Shown here in pieces: positions 45,968-55,080 of a stretch of DNA of 64,000 nt. Position numbers and translations under genes: made by a program. The stretch is from assembly GCA_035765195.1 (NCBI GenBank), contig DASTYC010000007.1, positions 186,001-250,000 of the forward strand. Reading direction: 5' to 3'. Each line of letters opens with the position of its first letter. Positions within the stretch are counted from its first letter, which is position 1. The stretch is from CALAED01 sp035765195. Lineage in GTDB: Bacteria; Actinomycetota; Actinomycetes; Streptosporangiales; Streptosporangiaceae. The notes beneath the pieces are model-generated. The model did no database searches and was not told the DNA's origin. It was given only the letters and a program-made list of their open reading frames with translations.

Positions 45968-46912
45968 ATGCGGATCGTGGTGCTGGCGGGCGGCATCGGT
46001 GGAGCCCGGTTCCTGCGCGGGCTCAAGCTGGCCGCCCCGGACGCCGAGATCACCGTCATCGGCAACACGGGCGACGACATCACCCTGTTCGGCCTGCGCG
46101 TTTGCCCCGACCTCGACACGGTGATGTACACGCTCGGCGACGGGATCAACGAGGAGCAGGGGTGGGGCCGCGCCGGCGAGACATTCTCCGTGCGCGCGGA
46201 GCTGGCCGCCTACGGCGTGGGGCCGTCGTGGTTCACCCTGGGCGACCGCGACTTCGCGACCCATATCGTGCGCACCCAGATGCTCGACGCCGGCTACCCG
46301 CTGTCCGCGGTGACCGAGGCGCTGTGCGAGCGGTGGCGGCCCGGCGTACGGCTGATTCCGATGAGCGACGACCGGGTGGAGACGCACGTCGTCATCGCCG
46401 ACGAGTCGGGCCGCCGAGCGATCCACTTCCAGGAGTGGTGGGTGCGGCTGCACGCTTCGGTGCCGGCGGAGTCGATCACCGCGGTGGGCGCGGCCGACGC
46501 CAAGCCGGCGCCCGGCGTGCTCGAGGCCATCGAGGCCGCCGACGTCGTCGTGCTGCCGCCGTCCAACCCGGTCGTGAGCGTCGGCACGATCCTGTCGGTG
46601 CCGGGCATCCGGCCCGCCATCGAGGCCAAGAAGGTCGTCGGGGTCTCCCCGATCATCGGCGGCGCTCCGGTGCGCGGCATGGCCGATGCCTGCCTGGCCG
46701 CCATCGGCGTGGAGACCTCGGCGCGGGCCGTGGCCGCCCACTACGGCCCGAAGCTCCTGGACGGCTGGCTGGTCGACACCGCCGACGCCGACGCCGTCGG
46801 CCGGGCCGTCGACGGCATCACGGTGCGGGCTCGTCCGCTGCTGATGACCGACGTGACCGCGGCGGCCGACATCGCGGCCGCCGCCCTGGAGCTGGCCGAT
46901 GAGCCCGCTTGA
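45968..46912 (+). CDS. fbiA: 2-phospho-L-lactate/phosphoenolpyruvate transferase FbiA (CofD)
   Basis: Joins the phosphoenolpyruvyl (or lactyl) guanosine diphosphate to the deazaflavin Fo, making dehydro-F420-0 (or F420-0). 314 residues. Conserved MRIVVLAGGIGGARFLRGL (1-19), NTGDD (33-37) for metal and substrate, MSDDRVETHV, PPSNPVVSVGTIL near 198-210 and SPIIGGAPVRG near 225-235. Stop overlaps fbiB start by 14 bases. Confidence 0.96.
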   Translation: MRIVVLAGGIGGARFLRGLKLAAPDAEITVIGNTGDDITLFGLRVCPDLDTVMYTLGDGINEEQGWGRAGETFSVRAELAAYGVGPSWFTLGDRDFATHIVRTQMLDAGYPLSAVTEALCERWRPGVRLIPMSDDRVETHVVIADESGRRAIHFQEWWVRLHASVPAESITAVGAADAKPAPGVLEAIEAADVVVLPPSNPVVSVGTILSVPGIRPAIEAKKVVGVSPIIGGAPVRGMADACLAAIGVETSARAVAAHYGPKLLDGWLVDTADADAVGRAVDGITVRARPLLMTDVTAAADIAAAALELADEPA

Positions 46913-48206
46913 GATCCGGGGCGTGGCCGGGCTCCCGGAGGTCCGCGAGGGCGACGACATCGCCGCGTTGATCGCCGCCGCGACCGCCGCACCCGCGGCC
47001 GCGCTCGGCGACGGCGACATCGTGGTCGTCACCTCGAAGATCGTGAGCAAGGCCGAGGGCCGGGTCATGGTCGCCGCCGACCGCGCCAAGGCGATCGAGG
47101 CCGAGACCGTGCGGGTGGTGGCGCGCCGCTCCGTCCCCGGCGGCGAGACGCGGATCGTGGAGACCCGCCAGGGGCTGGTCCTGGCCGCCGCGGGCGTGGA
47201 CGCCTCCAACACGCCGCCCGGCACGGTGCTGCTGCTGCCCGCCGACCCCGACGCCTCCGCCGCGCGGATCCGCGACCGGCTGCGCGAGCTGCTCGGCGTC
47301 CGCGTCGCGGTGGTCGTCTCGGACACGCTCGGCCGTCCCTGGCGCATCGGGCTGACCGACGCGGCCATCGGCGTGGCCGGGCTGGCCCCGCTCGACGACC
47401 TGCGCGGCCGCGTGGACGGGCACGGCAACCGGCTCGAGGCCACCGTCACCGCCGTCGCCGACGAGATCGCGGCGGCCGCCGAGCTGGTCAAGGGCAAGCT
47501 CGACGGCGTGCCGGTCGCGATCGTCCGCGGCCTCGGTCACCTCGTCACCGACGAGACCGGCCCGGGGGCGCGCGCGTTGCTCCGCCCGCCCGCCGAGGAC
47601 ATGTTCCGCTACGGCTCGGCGGAGGTGCTGCGCGCGCGCCGGACGATCAGGGAGTTCACCGCCGATCCCGTCGACGGCGAGGCGGTGCGGCGGGCCGTCG
47701 CGGCGGCGCTCACCGCGCCGGCGCCGCACCACACGACGCCGTGGCGGTTCGTGCTGGTCGAGTCGGCCGCCGCCCGTACGACGCTGCTCGACGCGATGCG
47801 CGACGCCTGGATCGCCGACCTGCGCCGTGACGGCCGCACCGAGGAGTCGATCGCCCGCCGGGTGCGGCGCGGCGACGTGCTGCGGCGCGCCCCGTACCTC
47901 GTCGTCCCGTGCCTGGTCATGACGGGCGCGCACACCTATCCCGACGAGCGCCGCGCCCGCGCCGAGCGCGAGATGTTCCTCGTGTCGATGGGCGCCGGCG
48001 TGCAGAACCTCCTCGTCGCGCTGGCCATCGAGGGGCTCGGCTCGTGCTGGGTGTCGAGCACGATGTTCTGCCCGGACGTGGTCCGCGAGGCGCTCGGGCT
48101 GCCCGCCGACTGGGACCCGATGGGCGCGGTCGGCGTGGGCCATCCGGCCCGCCCGCCCGGCGACCGGCCGCCCCGCGACGGCGCCGCCTTCGTCGAGACC
48201 CGCTGA
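46899..48206 (+). CDS. fbiB: F420-0:gamma-glutamyl ligase/dehydro-F420 reductase FbiB
   Basis: Two-domain enzyme: residues 1-about 243 CofE-like ligase adding glutamates (VTSKIVSKAEGR, SDTLGRPWRIG, GHGNRLEATVTA) and about 244-435 a flavin nitroreductase-type domain (RRTIREFTADP, HHTTPWRFVLVES, GAGVQNLLVALAIEGLGSCWVS) that reduces dehydro-F420-0. This two-domain form is the actinobacterial FbiB. Overlaps fbiA, so they form one unit. Full length for the family. Confidence 0.96.
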   Translation: MSPLEIRGVAGLPEVREGDDIAALIAAATAAPAAALGDGDIVVVTSKIVSKAEGRVMVAADRAKAIEAETVRVVARRSVPGGETRIVETRQGLVLAAAGVDASNTPPGTVLLLPADPDASAARIRDRLRELLGVRVAVVVSDTLGRPWRIGLTDAAIGVAGLAPLDDLRGRVDGHGNRLEATVTAVADEIAAAAELVKGKLDGVPVAIVRGLGHLVTDETGPGARALLRPPAEDMFRYGSAEVLRARRTIREFTADPVDGEAVRRAVAAALTAPAPHHTTPWRFVLVESAAARTTLLDAMRDAWIADLRRDGRTEESIARRVRRGDVLRRAPYLVVPCLVMTGAHTYPDERRARAEREMFLVSMGAGVQNLLVALAIEGLGSCWVSSTMFCPDVVREALGLPADWDPMGAVGVGHPARPPGDRPPRDGAAFVETR

Positions 48207-48237
48207 CGCCCGCCAACGCCCGCGGGCCGGTCGCCGC

Positions 48238-50007
48238 TCAGGTCTCCGGGCAGTCGGGGGTGCACAGGCGGCGGGCGATGGAGTCCATGAACACGTTGAT
48301 GATCTGGTTCGGGTCGCGGGTGGAGTAGACGCCGCCGCCGGTCGCCTGCGCGATCCGATCCATGGACGCCGTGTCGATGTCGGTGCCGAAGGCCACGAAG
48401 ATGATCTGCACCGGGCGCTGAGGGTCGGCCTCCTTGCGGATCGCGTCGAGCAGCCCGTCGGTCGACAGCCCGCCGGGCGCGTTGTCGCCGGTGGCGGCCA
48501 TGACCAGCATCGCGTTGAACTTGTCGGGCCGCCAGGTGCGCTTGAGCTCGCGGTAGGCCGCCAGGATCGTGTCGTTCATCTTGGCGGACTGGCCGGTGGA
48601 GCGGGTGGCCGGCGCGATGCGCTGCAGTTCGGCGCGCCGGCTGTGCCCGCCGAGCTGCTGGGTGATCGGCCCGATGGGCACCATCTGCTTGTACGGCTTG
48701 TCGCCGCTGAGCCGCTCGGCGTACTGCCACAGCCCGATGTTCGTGTCGTTCGGGAACAGCTGGAGCCCGAGCAGCGCCGCGCGGATGGCGAGCCGCAGCC
48801 GGGTCTCGCCCGCGCCGGGTACCTCCTGGGCCATGGACCGGGACACGTCGGACAGCACCAGGATGTTCGTGCCGAGGCCGAGCCGGTTCCACGCCTGCAG
48901 CGCCTCATCGACCTGGCCCGGCTTGGGCGCGGCAGCGACGAGCCTGGGCGTGTAGCCGTTCACCTCGTAGCGCTGGGCGATCTCGCGGTTGATGAAGCCC
49001 TCTGGGGTGCGGAAGCCGAAGCGCTGGACGGTCTCCAGGGACAGCCGCGACCGCAGCGTCCACCGGAACGCCTCGACCGCCTCCTTGCGCACGGGGTCGG
49101 TGGTGGTGACCGCGAACGGGTAGTCCATCAGGACGCTCCCCTCCTTGGGCAGGAGGGGCGTCGCCGGGTTGGGCCGGTGCGTGTCGTTGTAGACGAACAC
49201 GGCCTGCTCGGTGGACACGACGATCGGCCTGCTGTACCTGGCCAGCCCGGTCAGGTACGTGAACATCGTGGTGTTGTCGCTCCACGTGCTGCGCTGCATG
49301 CCGCGGACGAACGACGTGAGCAGCGGGCCCGACCGCCGGCCGGCGCCGATGATGCGCCGGATCGCGATCATGGTGGCGATGCCGGCGCCGCTGAGCGAGG
49401 GGTCGAGCATCTGCACCGACACCGGCGTCTTGGTCCGCGGCCCGCCGAACAGCGTGGCGTACCTCGGGAAGAGCATTCGCCAGCTGGGCTCGATGTCGCG
49501 CCGCCGGAACTCCGCCGCCACCGCCCGCGACGTGGCCAGCACGACCGGGGAGCTGGCGACCGAGCTGACCTCGGTCGAGACGGTGCGCGCGCCCGTCGCC
49601 GAGTCGCGTGCCACGTTCACCCACATGGACGACTCGGGCACCCAGCCGTCGACGTTCAGCTTCTCGCCGCCGGCGAACGGCCCGCCCGACAGGAAGCGGG
49701 CGACCTTGGCCGGCTCCTTCTCGTAGACGGCCACCCGGACGCAGCGGCCGCGCACCTCGTGCGGCTGGACGTTGAACCTGGAGGCCACCTCCATGATCGC
49801 CGGCGCGATGTCGGGCTGCGCGGCGATGCTGACCAGCAGCGGGTCGCCCGAGCACGTCTTGGGGAACTCGCGCAGCGCCCAGCCGCCGCCGATGAACGCG
49901 ACGAGCAGTACGCCCGCGCTGACCAGCGCAAGGACGAGCCGCGGGCGCTGCGGGCGCCCGCTCAAGCGACGCGGTGTGGCTCGTTCCGCGCGCTCATCCA
50001 ACTCCAC
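48238..50007 (-). CDS. Membrane-anchored substrate-binding-like and VWA-domain protein
   Basis: 589 residues. Short cytoplasmic start, membrane helix about 22-42, a periplasmic-binding-protein-like region about 55-330 (extracellular solute-binding style, with Gly/Ser-rich strand motifs) and a C-terminal VWA domain with MIDAS motif DVSRSM (Asp387-Ser389-Ser391) plus later Thr and Asp of the TGDNAPG segment. Probably outward-facing, metal-dependent binding function; substrate unknown. It is convergent with fbiB and inserted between fbiAB and fbiC, with no obvious link to F420. Confidence 0.78.
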   Translation of the reverse strand: MELDERAERATPRRLSGRPQRPRLVLALVSAGVLLVAFIGGGWALREFPKTCSGDPLLVSIAAQPDIAPAIMEVASRFNVQPHEVRGRCVRVAVYEKEPAKVARFLSGGPFAGGEKLNVDGWVPESSMWVNVARDSATGARTVSTEVSSVASSPVVLATSRAVAAEFRRRDIEPSWRMLFPRYATLFGGPRTKTPVSVQMLDPSLSGAGIATMIAIRRIIGAGRRSGPLLTSFVRGMQRSTWSDNTTMFTYLTGLARYSRPIVVSTEQAVFVYNDTHRPNPATPLLPKEGSVLMDYPFAVTTTDPVRKEAVEAFRWTLRSRLSLETVQRFGFRTPEGFINREIAQRYEVNGYTPRLVAAAPKPGQVDEALQAWNRLGLGTNILVLSDVSRSMAQEVPGAGETRLRLAIRAALLGLQLFPNDTNIGLWQYAERLSGDKPYKQMVPIGPITQQLGGHSRRAELQRIAPATRSTGQSAKMNDTILAAYRELKRTWRPDKFNAMLVMAATGDNAPGGLSTDGLLDAIRKEADPQRPVQIIFVAFGTDIDTASMDRIAQATGGGVYSTRDPNQIINVFMDSIARRLCTPDCPET

Positions 50008-50222
50008 CAGCCGGCCTCACGGTGTGTGTCGTCTTTCCGGCCCGGGGTGCGACGCGCCCCCCGTCGAGCGGCCACCCTCGGCCATTGGCCATTGCTTTGG
50101 CAACTTAATGCCGAACCACCCATCCACCGCAAGCGGAGATGCCGGATTTATAGCGTTCCGGCGACCTGACAAACCGCCGTTCGTCTGTTCGGCGGGCGTC
50201 CGGCCGGGCGTCCGGCGGGTGC
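50008..50222. other. 215-bp gap between fbiC and the VWA gene
   Basis: AT-richer than its neighbours in 50100-50150. Must hold the VWA gene's promoter and the end of the fbiC transcript. No hairpin of note; a direct repeat CGTCCGGC occurs near 50200. Confidence 0.4.
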
Positions 50223-52883
50223 TCACCGGACCAGCGGCAGGAACGTGCCGACGCCGTCTGTCCGCCGCGCCGCCTGGATCCGCTCGGCGCTGACCCGGCC
50301 GTACGTCGTCGTCCGCTGCCGTGCCGGGCGCCCGGCCCGCTCGGCCAGCCCCTCCAGCGCGCTCATCGTCTTGAACGAGCCGTGCTCGGAGCCGGCCATC
50401 CGGCTGATCGTCTCCTCCATGAGGGTGCCGCCGAGGTCGTTGACGCCGCCGCGCAGCAGCCGCACGCACAGCTCGTCGCCGAGCTTCACCCACGAGCACT
50501 GGATGTTGTCGATCGCGCCGTGCAGCATGATGCGCGCCAGCGCGTGCACCGCGCGGTTCTCGCGCTCGGTGGGGCCCGGCCGGGCCAGCCCGGCCAGGTA
50601 GATCGGCGCGTTGTGGTGGACGAAGGGCAACAGCACGAACTCGGTGAATCCGCCGGTCCGGTCCTGGATCCGGCGGAGCAGCCTGAGGTGGGCGACCCAG
50701 TGCGCGGGCGTGTCGACGTGGCCGTACATCATGGTGGACGTGGTCGGGATGCCCAGCCCGTGTGCGGTGGTCACCACCTCGACCCAGGCGTCCGCGGGCA
50801 GCTTGCCCTTCGTCAGCACCCAGCGGACGTCGTCGTCGAGGATCTCGGCCGCCGTTCCCGGCAGCGAGTCCACCCCGGCGGCCTTGGCCTCCCGCAGCCA
50901 CTCCTCGATGGACATGTCGGCACGGTCGGCGCCGTTGACGACCTCCATCGGGCTGAAGGCGTGCAGGTGGATGTCAGGCGCGCGGCGTTTCACCTCGCGG
51001 GCGAGGTCGAAGTAGGCGGTGCCCGGCAGGTCGGGATGGATGCCGCCCTGCATGCAGACCTCGGTCGCCCCCGCCGCCCAGGCCTCGTCGACGCGCCGGC
51101 CCACCTGGTCGAGCGACAGCGTGTAGGCGTCCGCGTCGCTGCGCCGCTGGGCGAACGCGCAGAAGCGGCAGCCGGTGTAGCAGACGTTGGTGAAGTTGAT
51201 GTTCCGCGTGACGACGTACGTCACCTCGTCGCCGGCCGCGTCCTGCCTGAGGTGATCGGCGAAGTCCGCCACGGCGTCCAGCTCGGGCCCGTCCGCCGCA
51301 AGCAGCGCGAGCGCGTGCGCGTCGGACAGCCCGCCCGGATCGCGCTCGGCGGCGGCGAGCGCGGACCTGACGTCGGCGGCGAGCCGCCGCGGCGCGCCGG
51401 CGGCGTCCCCGGAAGACCCGGAAGTCCCGGCGGCCCCGGCGGGCAGGCGTTCGCGCAGCGCGGCCCAGTCGCCGTACACCTCGTCGAAGTCGTCGCGCCG
51501 GTCCGCGGTGCGCCCCGCCGTGTCGATCTCCACGTGCAGGTCCGTACGGCCGGTCGCCGCGAAGCCCCCGTCGGGCTCCTGCCAGGGCCGGCCGACGGGG
51601 CGCGCTCCCTCGCGGGCGAGGCCGGTCGCCGGATCGGCGAGCGCCGCCACGTGCCCGGCCACCCTGGGGTCGAGCCACGGCTCGCCGCGCCGCACGTACT
51701 CGGGGTAGATCGTGAGACGCTCGCGGAGCGCGAACCCGGCGGCGGCGGTCCGGGCGGCCAGCTCGTCGAGCTGCGGCCACGGGCGCTCGGGGTTGACGTG
51801 GTCCGGGGTCAGCGGCGACACCCCGCCCCAGTCGTCGATGCCGGCCCGCACCATCAGCTCGTACTGCTCGTCGACCAGGTTGGGCGGCGCCTGGACGCGC
51901 GCCTTCGGGCCGAGCACCACCCGGGCCACCGCGATCGTGGCGGCCAGCTCGGCCAGCTCGGCGTCGGGCACGTCCCGCATCTTGGTGTCGGGCTTGGCGC
52001 GGAAGTTCTGGATGATGACCTCTTGGATCGCGCCGTACTCGCGCATCGTCGCGCGGATCGCGAACAGCGCGTCGGCGCGCTCCTCGACTGTCTCGCCGAT
52101 GCCGATGAGGATGCCGGTCGTGAACGGGACGGCGCAGCGGCCGGCGTCTTCGAGCACGCGCAGCCGCACCGCCGGGTCCTTGTCGGGCGAGCCGTAGTGC
52201 GCCCCGCTCCGCTCGGTGAACAGCCGGGTCGAAGTCGTCTCGAGCATCATGCCCATCGACGGCGCGACCGGCTTGAGCCGCTGGAAGTCGCGCCAGCCCA
52301 GCACCCCCGGGTTGAGGTGCGGCAACAACCCGGTCTCCTCCAGCACGCGGATCGCCATCGCGCGCACGTACGAGAGCGTGTCGTCATAGCCGTGCGCGGC
52401 GAGCCACTCGCCGGCCTGCCGCCACCGGTCCTCGGGCCGGTCCCCCAGCGTGAACAGCGCCTCCTTGCAGCCCAGCGCCGCGCCCTGCCGGGCGATCTCC
52501 AGCACCTCGTCCGGGCTCAGGTAGGGCGCGTCCAGCCGGTGCGGGACGGTGGCGAACGTGCAGTAGCCGCACCGGTCGCGGCACAGCCTGGTCAGCGGGA
52601 TGAAGACCTTGCGGCTGTAGGTGATCACGCCCGGGCGGCCGGCGGCGTCGAGGCCGGCGTCGCGGACCCGAGAGGCGACGGCCAGGAGATCGTCGAGCGC
52701 CGCGCCGCGCGCGTGCAGCAGCACGGCGGCCTCGTCTCGGTCGAGGGTCTTGCCGTCCCTGGCGCGGGCGAGCGCCCTGCGCAGGGCCGCCCCCGATGGC
52801 ACGGGACGCTCCGCGGGGGCGGCGGACGCGTCGGGGGTCGAGCCGGACGACGGGCTGGCGGGGGGCCGCGAGTGCGCGCTCAT
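50223..52883 (-). CDS. fbiC: 7,8-didemethyl-8-hydroxy-5-deazariboflavin (Fo) synthase FbiC (CofG-CofH fusion)
   Basis: Radical SAM enzyme that builds the F420 chromophore Fo from tyrosine and diaminouracil. 886 residues with two radical SAM halves: CofG-like Cys101, Cys105, Cys108 (CRDRCGYC) and CofH-like Cys568, Cys572, Cys575 (CYTGCRFC). Both halves are complete, with the usual linker of about 60 residues rich in Asp/Ala/Gly. ATG 52883; no good ribosome site, and lysR ends just 29 nt upstream on the same strand, so it may be read from the lysR transcript. fbiD (guanylyltransferase) is not in the window. Confidence 0.97.
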   Translation of the reverse strand: MSAHSRPPASPSSGSTPDASAAPAERPVPSGAALRRALARARDGKTLDRDEAAVLLHARGAALDDLLAVASRVRDAGLDAAGRPGVITYSRKVFIPLTRLCRDRCGYCTFATVPHRLDAPYLSPDEVLEIARQGAALGCKEALFTLGDRPEDRWRQAGEWLAAHGYDDTLSYVRAMAIRVLEETGLLPHLNPGVLGWRDFQRLKPVAPSMGMMLETTSTRLFTERSGAHYGSPDKDPAVRLRVLEDAGRCAVPFTTGILIGIGETVEERADALFAIRATMREYGAIQEVIIQNFRAKPDTKMRDVPDAELAELAATIAVARVVLGPKARVQAPPNLVDEQYELMVRAGIDDWGGVSPLTPDHVNPERPWPQLDELAARTAAAGFALRERLTIYPEYVRRGEPWLDPRVAGHVAALADPATGLAREGARPVGRPWQEPDGGFAATGRTDLHVEIDTAGRTADRRDDFDEVYGDWAALRERLPAGAAGTSGSSGDAAGAPRRLAADVRSALAAAERDPGGLSDAHALALLAADGPELDAVADFADHLRQDAAGDEVTYVVTRNINFTNVCYTGCRFCAFAQRRSDADAYTLSLDQVGRRVDEAWAAGATEVCMQGGIHPDLPGTAYFDLAREVKRRAPDIHLHAFSPMEVVNGADRADMSIEEWLREAKAAGVDSLPGTAAEILDDDVRWVLTKGKLPADAWVEVVTTAHGLGIPTTSTMMYGHVDTPAHWVAHLRLLRRIQDRTGGFTEFVLLPFVHHNAPIYLAGLARPGPTERENRAVHALARIMLHGAIDNIQCSWVKLGDELCVRLLRGGVNDLGGTLMEETISRMAGSEHGSFKTMSALEGLAERAGRPARQRTTTYGRVSAERIQAARRTDGVGTFLPLVR

Positions 52884-52912
52884 GCCACGACATTACGTCC
52901 AGGGCATTCACT

Positions 52913-53938
52913 TCATTCCGGGCGCCCCGCATCAACTTTTCCGGTTGACCACAGGTCGACGCGGCGGCAAGGTAACCGCCGCCTGCCCTCCGGCGGGGAC
53001 GGGCGCTCGCGACTCAGGCCGGGGCGGCGCGCCACCAGCTCGTCCGCGGTCGCGCGCAGCGCCTCCAGGACGGCCTTGACCGACGGACGCGCCTCGGCGC
53101 CGCGCCGCCGCCAGGCCACGATCCTGCGGCGCAGATCGGCATCGGCCACGCCGCGGACGACGACGCCCGGCTGGTTGGCGACCTGGGCGAGCTCGGGCAG
53201 CAGTCCCACGGCCTGGCCGGCCGCGATCAGGTTGAGGAGCACCCGCACGTCGTTGCTGTGGTGGCGGACCGTGGGCCGGTAACCGCCGATCTCGGCGCAG
53301 GCCCGGCGCATCATCTCCGCGTGCCGCGTCCCGCTGTGCGTGCTGACCCACGAATCGCCCTCCAGATCGGCGAGCCGGACCGCCCCGGACCTGGCGAGGC
53401 GATGGCCCTCGGGGAGCACCAGCCGCATCGGCTCGGTGAGCAGCGTCTCCGGCTCGAGGTCGGCCGCCCGGGGCAGCGGCATGTGGACGTACTCGTTGTA
53501 GAGGACGAGATCCACCTCTTGCAGCGCCAGCTTGCGCAGGACATCCTCGGACTCCTCGTCGATGACCTCCACGACCAGGTCGGGGTGGCGGCGGCGCAGC
53601 CCCGGGAGCGCGGGTGCGATCAGGTTGAGCACCGCGACCTGGTGTCCGACGACCCGCATCACCCCGGCCACCCGGCCGCCGGCGGCCAGCGTCGACTCCT
53701 CGGCGTGCTGGGCCTGCGCCAGCAGGATCTCCGCCTGGCCGGCCAGGACCTCGCCGGCCTCGGTGAGGCGAAGGCGCCGGCCGGCCCGCTCGACCAGCGG
53801 AACCTTGACGTCCTTTTGCAGCTGCGCGAGCTGCTGCGAGACCGCGGACGGACTGTAGCCCAGCGCTTCGGCGACCGCGCCGACCGTGCCGCGCAGCTTG
53901 AGCTCGCGCAGCACCCTGAGACGGCCCAAGTCCAACAT
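52913..53938 (-). CDS. LysR-family regulator upstream of fbiC
   Basis: 341 residues. N-terminal winged helix with LRVLRELKLRGTVGAVAEALGYSPSAVSQQLAQLQ (about 7-41) and substrate-binding domain about 90-300 that resembles type 2 periplasmic folds; C-terminal tail of 40 residues is Arg/Pro-rich. ATG start. Four GTYCAG half-sites fill the divergent gap with the small membrane gene. The 29-nt distance to fbiC on the same strand suggests one transcript and a possible control link with F420 synthesis; not shown before as far as I know, and effector unknown. Confidence 0.85.
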   Translation of the reverse strand: MLDLGRLRVLRELKLRGTVGAVAEALGYSPSAVSQQLAQLQKDVKVPLVERAGRRLRLTEAGEVLAGQAEILLAQAQHAEESTLAAGGRVAGVMRVVGHQVAVLNLIAPALPGLRRRHPDLVVEVIDEESEDVLRKLALQEVDLVLYNEYVHMPLPRAADLEPETLLTEPMRLVLPEGHRLARSGAVRLADLEGDSWVSTHSGTRHAEMMRRACAEIGGYRPTVRHHSNDVRVLLNLIAAGQAVGLLPELAQVANQPGVVVRGVADADLRRRIVAWRRRGAEARPSVKAVLEALRATADELVARRPGLSRERPSPPEGRRRLPCRRVDLWSTGKVDAGRPE

Positions 53939-53939
53939 A

Positions 53940-53989
53940 GTTCAGCGATTCTTACACATTCCGTCCAGAAATACTCGCTGGACCTGAAC
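53940..53989. promoter_or_regulatory. Four-half-site array in the lysR divergent region
   Basis: GTTCAG (53940-53945) and GTCCAG (53963-53968) face CTGGAC (53978-53983) and CTGAAC (53984-53989). The inner pair forms a 6-9-6 palindrome, a size suited to a LysR dimer. The first half-site is one base from the lysR start codon. Confidence 0.55.
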
Positions 53990-54043
53990 AGTCAAAGAAG
54001 CCCAAAATCGGGATACGACGGGAAAAGAATTCGAGGACCACCC

Positions 54044-54253
54044 ATGTTGCTGCTGCTTGCTCTCTTTATCGTGCTCGCTGTGCTCGGTCCATTCTTCGGC
54101 GCCGACAGCCGAGACGGGCTCGACTGGACGGCCCATCACTTCTGGCTGCGCCGCAGACCCGGGCCGGAACTCAAAAGGACCGATAGTCGCGGACCGGCAT
54201 CCGGGGGCCGCGCCGCGGCGGACGGCTGCCGGACAGCTCCAGCAGCCGGGTGA
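54044..54253 (+). CDS. Small membrane protein divergent from lysR
   Basis: 69 residues. ATG 54044 follows GAGG by seven bases. An N-terminal hydrophobic helix, residues 1-20 (LLLLALFIVLAVLGPFFG), is followed by ADSRDGLDWTAHHFWLRR, a short pattern seen in small actinobacterial membrane proteins, and a polar tail. The last 83 bases overlap, antisense, the 3' end of the alkA-like gene. Codon use in the first 45 codons is good; the overlapping tail is less reliable, and an earlier end is possible. Confidence 0.6.
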   Translation: MLLLLALFIVLAVLGPFFGADSRDGLDWTAHHFWLRRRPGPELKRTDSRGPASGGRAAADGCRTAPAAG

Positions 54254-55055
54254 CGCGGTAGCGGTGCCCCGCGTACGGCTCGAGCAGCTCGAGCATCCCC
54301 GCGTCGTCGACCTTCCGGCCGGTGAGCGCCCAGCCGACCATCCCGGGGATGTGGTAGTCGCCCACCGAGACCGCGTCGGGATCGCCGTACGCGCGCTGGC
54401 GCACCTCCGCCGCCGTCCACACCCCGATGCCCGGCAGCGACCGCAGGCGCGCCGCTGAGGCATCGGCCTCCAGCCGCCGCGCGACCCGCGCCGCGTTGAT
54501 GATCGTACGGGCCCGGACCGCCTCGGCGCCGGACCGGTGCCACTCCCACGACGGGATCCGGGCCCACACCTCAGGCGGCGGCGGCACGCGCATCTCGGGC
54601 GCGCCGGGCGCCGGCTCCCCGTACCGGCGCAGCAGGTAGCGCCACGCCCGCCGCGCCTCGGCGCCGGGGACCTTCTGCTCGAGGACGGCCGGCACCAGCG
54701 CCTCGAAGACACGCCTCGTCCGCCCGATCCGCAGACCCGGCAGCCGCATGGCCGCCTCCCGCAGAACCGGATGCGCGGGCTCGAACGACGCCGGATCGTC
54801 GGCCGCCCCGAGCAGCTCGGGCAGCCCGTCGAGCAGCCACTCCGCACCGGGGCCCCACGCGGCCGCCTCGATCGCCGCGCGGTCCTGGCGGGCGCACAGC
54901 CGCAGCGTGCCCGGGCCGTCGGGGGTCGTCGACGCGCGCCAGATCGCGCCGTCCTCGGTGACGCGGAACGCCGGATCACGCGGCCCGCGCCGATGCGGCG
55001 AAAGCGTCCGGCCCACATCGACCGGCCACGGCGGCCGCCACTCCCTCGTCAACAC
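54171..55055 (-). CDS. DNA-3-methyladenine glycosylase II-like (AlkA/HhH-GPD)
   Basis: 294 residues. Removes alkylated purines. The helix-hairpin-helix glycosylase core about 105-270 includes VLEQKVPGAEARRAWRYLLRRYG, LRSLPGIGVWTAAEVRQRA and the catalytic-Asp segment SVGDYH near 237. N-terminal part lacks the AdaA/Ada metal and DNA methyl domains. GTG 55055, with GAGGTGGG some 8-10 bases upstream; only 25 nt after the nucleotidyltransferase stop, so co-transcribed with sugar genes though functionally unrelated. Confidence 0.84.
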   Translation of the reverse strand: MLTREWRPPWPVDVGRTLSPHRRGPRDPAFRVTEDGAIWRASTTPDGPGTLRLCARQDRAAIEAAAWGPGAEWLLDGLPELLGAADDPASFEPAHPVLREAAMRLPGLRIGRTRRVFEALVPAVLEQKVPGAEARRAWRYLLRRYGEPAPGAPEMRVPPPPEVWARIPSWEWHRSGAEAVRARTIINAARVARRLEADASAARLRSLPGIGVWTAAEVRQRAYGDPDAVSVGDYHIPGMVGWALTGRKVDDAGMLELLEPYAGHRYRVTRLLELSGSRPPRRGPRMPVRDYRSF

Positions 55056-55080
55056 ACGTCCAGCCCACCTCTGCCAGGAA

